From positions 600,137 through 664,136 of the forward strand of contig NZ_CP046640.1 of the NCBI RefSeq assembly GCF_017751145.1: DNA of 64,000 nt, written 5' to 3'. The notes below the pieces were generated by a model that ran no database searches, was not told the origin of the DNA, and saw only the letters and a list, made by a program, of their open reading frames with translations. This document shows positions 47,129-55,886 of the stretch, piece after piece. The stretch is from Iocasia fonsfrigidae (GTDB taxonomy: Bacteria > Bacillota > Halanaerobiia > Halanaerobiales > DTU029). Position numbers and translations under genes: made by a program. Each line of letters opens with the position of its first letter. Positions within the stretch are counted from its first letter, which is position 1.

Positions 47129-47590
47129 ATGGAACAACAATTAAGATTAGTGATGGGATGTGATTTGGCTGCTTATGATTTTAAATGTCAGATATTAAAA
47201 TCTATGAGATTTAATGGTTATAATATTGAAGATGTAGGGTGTTATTCTTCAAAAGAAGGACTCTATGCACCAATTGCTAAGAAAGTAGCAGATTTGGTTG
47301 CTAGTAAAGAATTTGATTATGGCATTTTGATCTGTGGAACAGGTCAAGGTATGGCTATGGCAGCCAATAAGGTGGAGGGAATACGGGCTGCTTTATGTTA
47401 TGATGTATTTCCAGCTGTATTGAGCAAAGAACATAATAATGCCAATATTTTATGTACAGGAGCATGGATGATGGATCTTCCAAAATTTCTACATATGGTA
47501 GAAGCATGGCTATTTGCCCAATATGCAGGTAATCATGATGAGGGGCTTGCGTTATTATCAGAATACGAGAAGGAAAGGCTTGATAACTAA
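47129..47590 (+). CDS. RpiB/LacAB-family sugar-phosphate isomerase
   Basis: Members interconvert aldose and ketose phosphates (ribose-5-P, allose-6-P, galactose-6-P, erythrulose-P). The catalytic cysteine is conserved in CGTGQGMAMAANK near residue 72, and EHNNANILCTGAW near 104 holds the second histidine. The first motif is GCDLAAYDFK where RpiB usually has GSDHAG or DHAAFELK, so the phosphate/ring-opening His is Leu here. Its 153 residues are normal. This makes plain ribose-5-phosphate isomerase less certain and suits a different sugar phosphate. GGGGGGG precedes ATG. Confidence 0.8.
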   Translation: MEQQLRLVMGCDLAAYDFKCQILKSMRFNGYNIEDVGCYSSKEGLYAPIAKKVADLVASKEFDYGILICGTGQGMAMAANKVEGIRAALCYDVFPAVLSKEHNNANILCTGAWMMDLPKFLHMVEAWLFAQYAGNHDEGLALLSEYEKERLDN

Positions 47591-48154
47591 ATGATGAGTA
47601 ATTTCAGGGAAATTTCAGATAGTACTCTTAATGAAATAGCAGAAGTATTTTCTAGGATGGAAGATAAAAGTGTTAGGGAATTGATAGAATTGATTAAGGA
47701 AACCTCTAGAATTTTTCTTCTGGGAGCAGGAAGGGAAGGATTATCAGTCCGAGCATTTACAATGAGGCTTATGCATTTAGGAAAAGAGGCACATTGGATA
47801 TGGGATGACACAACCCCAGCAATAGGAAAAAGGGATTTATTAATATGTGCTTGTGGTTCAGCTAATGTAGGTCATGAAAATTATATTGCTAAAATGGCTA
47901 AGAAGAATGGTGCTAGACTTGCATTAATTACACCATCAAGTGAGGGTTATCTTATTTCCATTGCAGATAATATTATTAATGTACCCGCAGAAGCGTATAA
48001 GGCTGTAGGAAATTTTGTTTTTTCAGAACAGCTTATGGGTAATTTGTTTGAACAGACGCTATTTATTTTATTTGATGTATTAGTAATGATGTTAAGAGAA
48101 GAGATGGGTATTAGTAAAGAAGATATGGTTAGTCGTCACAGGAATGTAGAATAA
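47591..48154 (+). CDS. SIS-domain protein, 6-phospho-3-hexuloisomerase (HxlB) paralogue 1
   Basis: The 187-residue length, the LLGAGREGLSVRAFTMRLMHLG segment (cited here as two motifs, GAGREGLSVRAF and MRLMHLG) and the C-terminal MVSRHRNVE match the hexuloisomerase family. It differs from functional HxlB in the phosphosugar loop: where others have GSGSGET it has ACGSANVGHE. It may therefore isomerise another sugar phosphate or have lost activity. It begins directly after the RpiB-like stop, so the two are coupled. Confidence 0.8.
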   Translation: MMSNFREISDSTLNEIAEVFSRMEDKSVRELIELIKETSRIFLLGAGREGLSVRAFTMRLMHLGKEAHWIWDDTTPAIGKRDLLICACGSANVGHENYIAKMAKKNGARLALITPSSEGYLISIADNIINVPAEAYKAVGNFVFSEQLMGNLFEQTLFILFDVLVMMLREEMGISKEDMVSRHRNVE

Positions 48155-48168
48155 AATTGAGGGAGTGA

Positions 48169-48735
48169 GTGATAATAATTATTTATCCTATATTAAAAGA
48201 AATAAATGAAGAACTGCATTCTGTTTTTAAAAAAATTAATGAAGATACTGTTGAGGAAGTATTATCTTATATATTGAAGGCTCCACAAATGTTTGTTGCA
48301 GGTGTAGGACGTTCGGGATATATGATGAGGGCATTTGCAATGCGTTTAATGCATGCTAAGCTTAATGTATTTGTAATTGGTGATACGGAAACCCCTGGCG
48401 CTAAAAAAGGTGATTTATTAATCTTAGGTAGTGGGTCTGGAGAAACTGAGAGTTTGAAAGCATATGCCAGTAAAGCAAAAAAACTAGGTCTGAATATTAT
48501 TACTATTACAAGTTTTCCGGACTCTACTTTAGGTAAGATATCGAATGTTAGATTACATATTCCGGCTCCAACACCAAAATCTAAAAAAACAAGTAAACAG
48601 GTATCAATTCAACCAATGGCCAATTTATTTGAACAATCATTATTAATATTTTCAGATGCTTTGTCTATGAAAGTTATGGAGGCAAAAAACTTGAATTCCA
48701 ATGAGATGTTTAGTCGACATGCAAACTTGGAATAG
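48169..48735 (+). CDS. SIS-domain protein, 6-phospho-3-hexuloisomerase (HxlB) paralogue 2
   Basis: HxlB turns D-arabino-3-hexulose-6-phosphate into fructose-6-phosphate. This 188-residue protein keeps the family landmarks: VAGVGRSGYMMRAFAMRLMH near residue 40, the phosphosugar loop LGSGSGETESLK near 85, TSFPDSTLGKIS near 118 and the C-terminal FSRHANLE. It is the most canonical of the three paralogues. GTG start after GAGGGAGT. It follows paralogue 1 by 14 bases, and the binding-protein gene comes after a 90-base gap with a short hairpin. Confidence 0.85.
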   Translation: MIIIIYPILKEINEELHSVFKKINEDTVEEVLSYILKAPQMFVAGVGRSGYMMRAFAMRLMHAKLNVFVIGDTETPGAKKGDLLILGSGSGETESLKAYASKAKKLGLNIITITSFPDSTLGKISNVRLHIPAPTPKSKKTSKQVSIQPMANLFEQSLLIFSDALSMKVMEAKNLNSNEMFSRHANLE

Positions 48736-48825
48736 TTGTATAGTTTTAAGCCCTTAAGGGGTCATGGACAGTACAAAAGGCTGTCATGATATTAAATATA
48801 TTTCTCTAAAGGAGGAAAAGGTATA

Positions 48826-49881
48826 ATGAAAATGAAGAAACTATTTGTGTTAATGATGGTGTTTGCTATGGTTTTGAGTATTGGGGGAGGAGTACTGGCG
48901 GCTGATAGGGACTTATTTGATATATCAAATTATAAGTCAGATAAGGACAAATCAGAATGGACAATTGCTGTAGTTACCAAAGATAATACTGCACCCTGGT
49001 TTAAGAGAATGGAGATAGGTGTTAATGAATTTGGAGAAAAAATGAATATTAATGTTATTCAAAAAGGTCCTGCTAATGCAGATGCTGCTTCTCAAGTACA
49101 GGTCATTGATGATATGATCAATCAGGGGGTGGATGCTCTTTGTGTAGTACCTATTGATCCAGGTGCTATTGAAGCATCACTGAAAAATGCAATGTTTCAA
49201 GGGATTGTAGTAGTAACTCATGAAGCTTCTAATCAGGTAAATACATTGTTTGATGTAGAAGCCTTTACAGCGGATGATTTTGGGGCAGCACTTATGGATG
49301 CGCTAGCATCAGAAATGGGTGAAAAAGGGAAGTATGCTATGATGGTTGCTTATACCACCAGTACAACTCACATGGAATATGCTAATGCCCAAAAAACTCG
49401 TCAACTAGAGGCTTATCCAGAGATGCAATTGGTTAATGATGGAGCGGTTCCAAGTGCTTTATCTGAAGAGAGTGTAAACACAGCATATGAAAGAGCAAAA
49501 GAAATTATTAAAGCAAATCCAGACTTAAGAGGTTTTACAGGTGTTGCATCAACAGATTGCCCAGGAATAGCAATGGCAGTTGAAGAATTAGGACTTGCAG
49601 GTCGAGTTAAAATTGTAGGTGTAGGTACACCTAATGAATTTAGACCTTATATTAATGCTGGAACTATTTCAAAAATAAAATTATGGGATCCTAAGGATGC
49701 AGGATATGCTATGTGTTCAATTGCTGCAAAAATTCTTTCTGGAGAAGAAGTAGGTGTAGGCTCTGATTTAGGTGTGGAAGGTTATAGGAATGTATCACTT
49801 GTAAAAGGTGCCAATCGATGTATAATTGGTCAAGCAGACATAGAAATTGCTGCTGACAATATTGATAGATATGATTTCTAA
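48826..49881 (+). CDS. Sugar ABC transporter substrate-binding protein, LsrB/RhaS-like
   Basis: An exported type-1 periplasmic-binding protein. Residues 1-25 form a signal peptide (cleavage after VLA; no lipobox cysteine seen). The mature part carries GPANADAASQVQVIDDMINQ, the ALCVVPIDPGAIE strand, VTHEA, and WDPKDAGYAM near residue 290, all close to the LsrB (autoinducer-2) and RhaS (rhamnose) branch of the family. Its 351 residues fit. AAGGAGGA precedes ATG. The ligand is unknown: the subfamily binds deoxy, branched or furanose-like sugars. An intercistronic stem-loop follows. Confidence 0.88.
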   Translation: MKMKKLFVLMMVFAMVLSIGGGVLAADRDLFDISNYKSDKDKSEWTIAVVTKDNTAPWFKRMEIGVNEFGEKMNINVIQKGPANADAASQVQVIDDMINQGVDALCVVPIDPGAIEASLKNAMFQGIVVVTHEASNQVNTLFDVEAFTADDFGAALMDALASEMGEKGKYAMMVAYTTSTTHMEYANAQKTRQLEAYPEMQLVNDGAVPSALSEESVNTAYERAKEIIKANPDLRGFTGVASTDCPGIAMAVEELGLAGRVKIVGVGTPNEFRPYINAGTISKIKLWDPKDAGYAMCSIAAKILSGEEVGVGSDLGVEGYRNVSLVKGANRCIIGQADIEIAADNIDRYDF

Positions 49882-49914
49882 CAATAGAAATTATGTAGTT
49901 TAAATATAAATAAG

Positions 49915-49965
49915 GAAATATTGCATATCTTATATATGTTAGCAAATGGGATATTGCAATATTTC
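49915..49965 (+). terminator. Intercistronic stem-loop after the binding-protein gene
   Basis: GAAATATTGC-ATATC pairs with GATATTGCAATATTTC with one bulged base, a stem of 15 bp, then TTTAT. It lies between the binding protein and ATPase genes, like the stem-loop at 4759. Confidence 0.6.
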
Positions 49966-49997
49966 TTTATAAAAAAAGTATAAAGTTGGAGGCGTGT

Positions 49998-51479
49998 ATG
50001 ATGAAAAATATTCTTTCAGTAACAAATATAAAAAAATCATTTGGTGGAGTGCATGCCTTAAAGGGTGTAGATCTTCAAATAAAAAAAGGTGAAATACATT
50101 GTCTTGCTGGTGAGAATGGAAGTGGAAAATCAACAATTATTAAGATTATTTCAGGGTTTTATAAAGCTGATGATGGTGAAATAGAAATTGATGAAGAGTA
50201 TTATCCTACCATAACACCTGCAGAAGCCATTAATGCTGGAGTACAGGTAATATACCAGGATTTCTCTATTTTCCCAAATTTGAGTGTTGTAGAGAATTTG
50301 GCTTTTAATCAAGTTTTGGCTAATAAAAAGAAAATAGTAAATCGTAGAGAATTTAGGAAGATTGCTAAAGAAGCAATTAAAAAAATAAATTTCAAAGTTG
50401 ATTTAAATGCCCGTGTTGAAACTCTTCCTGTAGCAGATAAGCAATTGATTGCTATTTCCAGGGCATTACTTGATAATGCAAAATTAATTATTATGGATGA
50501 GCCAACTACAGCCTTAACTAAAAAAGAAATAAACCGCTTGTTTGAAATCATATTAGACTTAAAAAAGAATGGGGTCACTATTCTTTTTATTTCTCATAAA
50601 TTAGATGAAGTATTTGAGATTTCTGATAGTGTTACTATTCTGAGGAATGGAGAAAATGTTATTTCCTGTCCTGTTACCGAGTTAACAGAAGAAAAGTTTA
50701 CTTATTTTATGACAGGTCGACATTTTAATAATATTAATAAAAATGAAGAAAAAAATATTGGAGAAATAGTTCTTGAAGCTAAAAATCTTTCAGCACCTGG
50801 TTTTAATGATGTTAGTTTTCAATTGCATTCCGGGGAAATTCTAGGTATAACGGGTCAATTAGGTTCAGGACGTATAGAACTATCCTCTGTACTTTTTGGA
50901 TTGTTAAAGTCTACAACAGGTAAAATTATTTTAAATAATAGAGAGGTAAATATATCTTCTGTTTCTGATGCAATAAATCTTGGTATTGCAATGGTGCCAG
51001 AAGATCGATTAACTGAAGGTTTATTTTTGCCGCAGTCAATTATGAAAAATATTACTGTTACAAGACTAGATGATTTAGCTGGTAGATTTGCTAGTTTGAA
51101 TCATAATGAAATAAGTAGAGAGTCTTCGAGCTGGGTTGAAGAAATTGGGGTAGTAACTAATGACCATGAACTCCCAGTCCAAACGTTATCTGGTGGGAAT
51201 CAGCAAAAGGTTGTTTTAGCACGCTGGCTTTCTAATAGTCCAAAGGTATTAATTCTGAATGGTCCTACAGTAGGTGTAGATATTGGTGCGAAATATGATA
51301 TCCATAAGTTATTGCGCAGTCTAGCTAGTGAAGGTATGGCGATTATGGTAGTATCAGATGATATAAAAGAAGTTGTTAATACATGTGACCGTGCAATTAT
51401 AATGCAAAAAGGAAGAGTGACAGCCGAGTTAGATGGAGAGGACTTAAACGTACAAGCACTTGCGGAAGCAGCAATTTAA
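49998..51479 (+). CDS. Sugar ABC transporter ATPase with two ABC domains (RbsA/AlsA/LsrA type)
   Basis: A fused double ATPase powering the sugar importer. Domain 1 has Walker A GENGSGKST near residue 36 and Walker B LIIMDEPTTALT. Domain 2 has the degenerate P-loop GQLGSGRIELS, the signature LSGGNQQKVVLARWL and LILNGPTVGVDIGAKYDI near residue 425. In domain 2 the Walker B Asp-Glu-Pro is replaced by Asn-Gly-Pro, which suggests weak catalysis at that site. About 493 residues. ATG 49998 or 50001 are both possible after TTGGAGGCG. Confidence 0.93.
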   Translation: MMKNILSVTNIKKSFGGVHALKGVDLQIKKGEIHCLAGENGSGKSTIIKIISGFYKADDGEIEIDEEYYPTITPAEAINAGVQVIYQDFSIFPNLSVVENLAFNQVLANKKKIVNRREFRKIAKEAIKKINFKVDLNARVETLPVADKQLIAISRALLDNAKLIIMDEPTTALTKKEINRLFEIILDLKKNGVTILFISHKLDEVFEISDSVTILRNGENVISCPVTELTEEKFTYFMTGRHFNNINKNEEKNIGEIVLEAKNLSAPGFNDVSFQLHSGEILGITGQLGSGRIELSSVLFGLLKSTTGKIILNNREVNISSVSDAINLGIAMVPEDRLTEGLFLPQSIMKNITVTRLDDLAGRFASLNHNEISRESSSWVEEIGVVTNDHELPVQTLSGGNQQKVVLARWLSNSPKVLILNGPTVGVDIGAKYDIHKLLRSLASEGMAIMVVSDDIKEVVNTCDRAIIMQKGRVTAELDGEDLNVQALAEAAI

Positions 51480-51501
51480 ATTATAGAGGAGTGTGAATGT
51501 A

Positions 51502-52551
51502 GTGAAACGATTAGATATAGGTATAAAAATACCAAAACAGGTTGAATTTTATGTCTTTATTATTATAATTGTTTTATCAGTTATAATACAGGCTAAATCA
51601 GGTTTGTTTTTTACAAATAATAATATTATGGATTTATTACGTTCAATGATTGTACCTTCTATATATGCAATATGTGCCTTGCTTTCATTTGTCAGTACAG
51701 GTGGGCCGGATGTTTCTTTTCCTTTAATTGCTGCCTTAAGCAGTCATTTGGCTACTACAATAACTATTAATATTGGTTATGATGGTTCGATTATTTGTGT
51801 TTTTCTTATTGCAGTTTTCTTTGGCTTATTAATGGGTGCTCTTAATGGGTGGATTATCGTTAAATATAAGTTTCCGACTTTAATTGTCACTCTGGGGACC
51901 TCGTCTATTTTTAGTGGTCTTTTATTGGGTGCTTTTGGGGCGGAGCGTATTGCGTTGCCGGGAGTTATGATGAGGTTTGCAAGGGCATCTTTATTGACTG
52001 TTAGAAATGCAGAAACTGGATTGAGTTCAAGTTTACCATTTACATTTTTAATTCTAGTATTTTTATATATTGTTATATATCTAGTATTAAATTTTACAAT
52101 GGTCGGCAGAGGGGTTTACGCAGTTGGTGGTGATGAAATATCTGCTCAACGAGCAGGCTTTGCTGTGAATAAGATTATTTTTGGTGTGCTTGCTGTTAAT
52201 GGAGCTGTTGCTGCAATAGCAGGAGTTTGTTATACAGTTATGTCAAGGCGATATTTACCTACAGAATTTGCAGGTACAGAAATGACTGTTATTGCTGCTG
52301 TGATACTTGGTGGAGTTCGTTTGACTGGCGGTGTTGGGACCTTAAGAGGTTGTATTTTAGGAACATTGCTTCTTACTATTGTATCAAATAGTTTAATTTT
52401 GATAGGAGTTTCTGTTTATTGGCAAAAGGTATTTGTTGGGGGTATTATTATTATAGGTACAGCAATTTCAGCTATACAAAGTAGAAGAGCAGCAAAATTG
52501 TCACAGGAGAGGGAGGCGGATAATTATGCAGTTAGAAAAGAAATTACTTAA
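51502..52551 (+). CDS. Sugar ABC transporter permease 1 (RbsC/LsrC/RhaP type)
   Basis: One membrane half of the importer, about 349 residues with eight to ten membrane segments. Family motifs include the GALNGWIIVKYKFPTLIVTLGT segment (seen as GALNGWIIV and FPTLIVTLGT), YAVGGDEISAQRAGF and AAVILGGVRLTGGVGTLRGCILGT. The GTG at 51502 is placed about ten bases after GAGGAG. An earlier GTG at 51493 is too close to it. Its last 26 bases overlap the next permease. Confidence 0.9.
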   Translation: MKRLDIGIKIPKQVEFYVFIIIIVLSVIIQAKSGLFFTNNNIMDLLRSMIVPSIYAICALLSFVSTGGPDVSFPLIAALSSHLATTITINIGYDGSIICVFLIAVFFGLLMGALNGWIIVKYKFPTLIVTLGTSSIFSGLLLGAFGAERIALPGVMMRFARASLLTVRNAETGLSSSLPFTFLILVFLYIVIYLVLNFTMVGRGVYAVGGDEISAQRAGFAVNKIIFGVLAVNGAVAAIAGVCYTVMSRRYLPTEFAGTEMTVIAAVILGGVRLTGGVGTLRGCILGTLLLTIVSNSLILIGVSVYWQKVFVGGIIIIGTAISAIQSRRAAKLSQEREADNYAVRKEIT

Positions 52552-53524
52552 AAAGATAGAGGGAAACACACAGAGATTATTTGTTACATTAATTTTCCTT
52601 TTATTAATTGCTAGTGTAACAAAACCTGATAACTTTTTAAAATTAGGCAATTTCCAATCAATATTAAAACAGATGACTGAATATGGGTTAATGTCTTTAG
52701 GTGTTGGTATATGTATGATTTCTGGAGGAATCGATCTTTCTACAGTATATATTGCTAATTTAAGTGGTATTACTGCAGGACTAATGATGCAAAAGCTAAT
52801 TCCTGCTGCTACAGATTCTGGTCAGTTTGAATATATACTTTTGGCGATATTAGTATCTCTTTTATTGGGAGCAGTCTGTGGTTTATTTAATGGATTTCTT
52901 ATATCTTATTTGCATATTCCAGCTATGTTAGCTACCCTTGGTTCATATTTATTATTTATGGGTATTGGTATTGTTGTATCTGGTGGAAGCACTGTTAGCG
53001 GTGTTCCTAAAATATATACTAAATTAGGTAATGGCTTAGTTTTTAATCTAATTCCCATCCCTTTTGCTATATTTCTTATTGTTGTTATAGTATTGACTTT
53101 CATAATGAGCAAAACAAAATTTGGTATTCGAGTTCATCTACTTGGTACTAACGAAAAAGCGGCTAAATTTGCAGGAATTAGAAATAAATTGATAATATTA
53201 AAGACATATATGATTTCAGGAATTATTTCTGCAATAGCGGGACTAATTAGTTTAGCAAGATTAAATTCGGCCAAGGCTAATTTTGGAAGCAGCTATACAA
53301 TGCAGACGATACTAATTGTTGTACTTGGCGGCGTTAATCCAGATGGTGGATTTGGTAATATTCCTGGTATAGCAGTTGCTGTAATAATATTACAAATGCT
53401 GTCTTCGTATTTAAACATGTTTCCTAATATAAGTAATTACTATAGGGATCTTATCTGGGGGATTGCTCTTATTGCAGTATTAATTATAAACTTTACAATT
53501 AATAAACAAAAAAATAAAAGATGA
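52526..53524 (+). CDS. Sugar ABC transporter permease 2 (RbsC/LsrD/RhaQ type)
   Basis: The second, different permease. Two non-identical permeases occur in Lsr and Rha importers, whereas ribose importers have one, which supports an Lsr/Rha-like system. It shows SLGVGICMISGGIDLS near residue 60, FNGFLISYLHIPAMLATLGSY and LLGTNEKAAKFAGI. About 332 residues with eight to ten membrane segments. GGGAGGCGG precedes the ATG inside the previous gene, so translation is coupled. Confidence 0.9.
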   Translation: MQLEKKLLKKIEGNTQRLFVTLIFLLLIASVTKPDNFLKLGNFQSILKQMTEYGLMSLGVGICMISGGIDLSTVYIANLSGITAGLMMQKLIPAATDSGQFEYILLAILVSLLLGAVCGLFNGFLISYLHIPAMLATLGSYLLFMGIGIVVSGGSTVSGVPKIYTKLGNGLVFNLIPIPFAIFLIVVIVLTFIMSKTKFGIRVHLLGTNEKAAKFAGIRNKLIILKTYMISGIISAIAGLISLARLNSAKANFGSSYTMQTILIVVLGGVNPDGGFGNIPGIAVAVIILQMLSSYLNMFPNISNYYRDLIWGIALIAVLIINFTINKQKNKR

Positions 53525-53590
53525 ATTAATTTGATTTCAGGATATTTAGATGTCAGTTATATATAACATAAAAATGGAGGAGAATTATTT

Positions 53591-54544
53591 ATGAGCAAAC
53601 CCAATATTTTGGTGGTTGGTAGTATAAATATGGATTTAATGATTTATGGAGTGCCTAAAATTCCTAAATATGGCGAAACAGTTTTTTGTGATAATTATTC
53701 CTATGTTCCAGGAGGGAAAGGAGCTAATCAGGCATTAGCAGTAGCACTACAAGGGGCAAATTCAACAATGGTTGGAAGAGTTGGAAATGATGAAAATGGC
53801 CATATAATTAAACGAGAGCTTGAAAATTCTGGTGTTAATACAGATTATATTATTGTGGATAAGAAAACACAGACTGGGCTTGATCCTATTCTTGTTAATA
53901 ATACAGGGAAATATGTTTCATATGTAGTATTAGGAGGTAATAACTGTTTACAACCTGTAGATCTTGAAAATGCGTTAAAAGATAATGAATATGATATGCT
54001 TATTATGCAACTGGAAATGCCCCTGGAAATGGTGTATAAAACCTATGAGCTAGCAACTAAAAGGAAGATTCCTGTATTTCTTGATGCTGGTCCAGCTACG
54101 ACTATTTCGTTTGAACGCTTAAAGGGAATATATATAATATCACCAAATGAAGCAGAAACCGAGGCTTTAACGGGCATTACTATTGATACAGAGAAACGGG
54201 CAAGGAAAGCTGCAAGATTGTTGTATGAAGAAATACAAGCGGTCTATGTTATTTTAAAGATGGGAAGTAGGGGTGTATTATTATATGATGGAAAGGAAGC
54301 CAAAATGATTCCTGCTTTTAAAATAAATGCTATTGATTCAACAGGAGCTGGAGATACATTTGGTGCAACCCTTGCTGTACAGTTGTGTAAAGGGGTAGAG
54401 ATTAACAAGGCAATTGTTATTTCTCAAGCTGCAGCAGGAATTTGTGTATCACGAAAAGGTGCACAACCGTCAATTCCATCAGAAAAAGAGGTTAACGACT
54501 ATTTACAAAAGCATAATCCTGATTTTGAAAGGAGTATATTATGA
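53591..54544 (+). CDS. PfkB-family sugar kinase (ribokinase-like)
   Basis: It phosphorylates a sugar or sugar derivative with ATP. VVGSINMDLMIY at the N-terminus, YVPGGKGANQALAVALQGA near residue 36 (substrate-binding glycines) and DSTGAGDTFGATLA near residue 250 (catalytic Asp) are classical. Its 317 residues match ribokinases. Ribose, allose or another sugar are possible. GGAGGAGAATT precedes ATG. The stop overlaps the epimerase start (ATGA). Confidence 0.88.
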   Translation: MSKPNILVVGSINMDLMIYGVPKIPKYGETVFCDNYSYVPGGKGANQALAVALQGANSTMVGRVGNDENGHIIKRELENSGVNTDYIIVDKKTQTGLDPILVNNTGKYVSYVVLGGNNCLQPVDLENALKDNEYDMLIMQLEMPLEMVYKTYELATKRKIPVFLDAGPATTISFERLKGIYIISPNEAETEALTGITIDTEKRARKAARLLYEEIQAVYVILKMGSRGVLLYDGKEAKMIPAFKINAIDSTGAGDTFGATLAVQLCKGVEINKAIVISQAAAGICVSRKGAQPSIPSEKEVNDYLQKHNPDFERSIL

Positions 54545-55212
54545 AAAGCAAAATATCTCCATCTATGATGTGTACGGATTTAATGAATGTTGAAGAAGAA
54601 ATTAGTGTATTGGAAGAAGTGGGGGTGGATTATTTACATATTGATATTATGGATAATCATTTTGTACCTAATATTACTTTAAGTACTGATTTTATTAATG
54701 CAGTTAGAAATAAGACAAGTGTACCTCTCGATATTCATCTTATGATTAATAATCCAGAAAAGACTTTTCATCTTTATAAGGGCTGTAATAAACAAGATAT
54801 TATTTGTATTCATTATGAAGCTACTAAGCATGTGCAAAGAACATTAGTAATGATTAAAAAATTAGGTGCTCGAGTTGGAATTGCTTTAAATCCTGGGACA
54901 CCAATATGCATGATAGAAGATTTACTATCAGATATAGATATAGTGCTGGTTATGACTGTAAATCCAGGGTTTGCGGGTCAGAAAGTAATTCCATCTACAC
55001 TAGATAAAATTGAGCGTCTGCGCAAATTGCTGGATCAAGCTGGTTATACTGATATAGAAATAGAGGTAGATGGAAATGTAAGTTTTGAAAATGCAAAAAT
55101 AATGCGTGAAAAGGGTGCAAATATATTTGTGGGTGGAACATCTAGTATTTTTAATAAGGATGCATCTATTTCAGATAATTGTAAGCGGCTTAAAAAAATA
55201 GTTGGGTACTAA
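54541..55212 (+). CDS. Ribulose-phosphate 3-epimerase family enzyme (Rpe or AlsE-type)
   Basis: A TIM-barrel epimerase that inverts C3 of a ketose phosphate. It has SPSMMCTDLMN near the N-terminus, HIDIMDNHFVPNITLS (metal-binding His and Asp), DIHLMINNPEKT, MTVNPGFAGQKVIP and EVDGNVSFENA. Its 223 residues are normal. In ribulose-5-phosphate epimerases the N-terminal motif is usually APSILSAD. Here it is SPSMMCTD, which also resembles allulose-6-phosphate 3-epimerase (AlsE, SPSLMCMD). The second reading would take allulose-6-phosphate to fructose-6-phosphate. Overlap with the kinase suggests successive steps. Confidence 0.85.
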   Translation: MKSKISPSMMCTDLMNVEEEISVLEEVGVDYLHIDIMDNHFVPNITLSTDFINAVRNKTSVPLDIHLMINNPEKTFHLYKGCNKQDIICIHYEATKHVQRTLVMIKKLGARVGIALNPGTPICMIEDLLSDIDIVLVMTVNPGFAGQKVIPSTLDKIERLRKLLDQAGYTDIEIEVDGNVSFENAKIMREKGANIFVGGTSSIFNKDASISDNCKRLKKIVGY

Positions 55213-55240
55213 AGGGAGAAAATGAAGTGGAGGGATAGCT

Positions 55241-55873
55241 TTGAAATTACAGATTGCTTTAGATACAGTAAGTATGCAACAGGCAGTTAATATTATTAAA
55301 AAAGTACATAAATATATAGACATTGTAGAAGTTGGGACTCCCATGATTATTGATTTTGGCATGGAGGCAGTAAAAATAATTAAAAAAACATTTCCAGATA
55401 TTTTAGTACTTGCAGATACCAAAATTATGGATGCAGGGGAATATGAGGCTAAAATGGTTTTTGAGGCAAAAGCAGATATAGTAACAGTTATGGGGATTAC
55501 ACATGTTGAAACAATTTTAGGTGTAGTTAAAGCAGCAAGTGAGGTAAATAAGATGGTCTTGGCAGATATGATGTGTGTGAAAAACCTGGAAGAAAGAGCA
55601 AAAAGGCTAGTTGAAATTGGTGTAGATTATATATGTGTCCATACTGCAGTAGATGTGCAGGCAACAGAAAATCCCTACGATGAATTGGCTAGAATTCAAA
55701 AAACAGTTGGTTCTAAACGTTGTGCTATTGCTGGAGGAATTACTATTGATTCTATAAACAAAGTAGTTGATTATAAACCAGAGATAGTTATAGTCGGCGG
55801 TGGAATTACAGGTCAAAAGAATAAGAAAGAAGTAGCAGCAACATTTAGACAAAAACTAGATATTTATGGATAG
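55241..55873 (+). CDS. hxlA: 3-hexulose-6-phosphate synthase family protein (HxlA)
   Basis: HxlA adds formaldehyde to ribulose-5-phosphate, giving D-arabino-3-hexulose-6-phosphate, or runs in reverse. It belongs to the orotidine-phosphate-decarboxylase superfamily: LQIALDTVSMQQA at the N-terminus, VEVGTPMIIDFG near residue 33, and the catalytic DTKIMDAGEYEA near 62, followed by VHTAVDVQA and AGGITIDS. Its 210 residues are normal. The same fold makes 3-keto-gulonate-6-phosphate decarboxylase, which I cannot rule out. TTG start after GGAGGGATAGC. It is followed directly by the third hexuloisomerase, the usual HxlA-HxlB order. Confidence 0.85.
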   Translation: MKLQIALDTVSMQQAVNIIKKVHKYIDIVEVGTPMIIDFGMEAVKIIKKTFPDILVLADTKIMDAGEYEAKMVFEAKADIVTVMGITHVETILGVVKAASEVNKMVLADMMCVKNLEERAKRLVEIGVDYICVHTAVDVQATENPYDELARIQKTVGSKRCAIAGGITIDSINKVVDYKPEIVIVGGGITGQKNKKEVAATFRQKLDIYG

Positions 55874-55886
55874 GGGAGGTCGGAGT

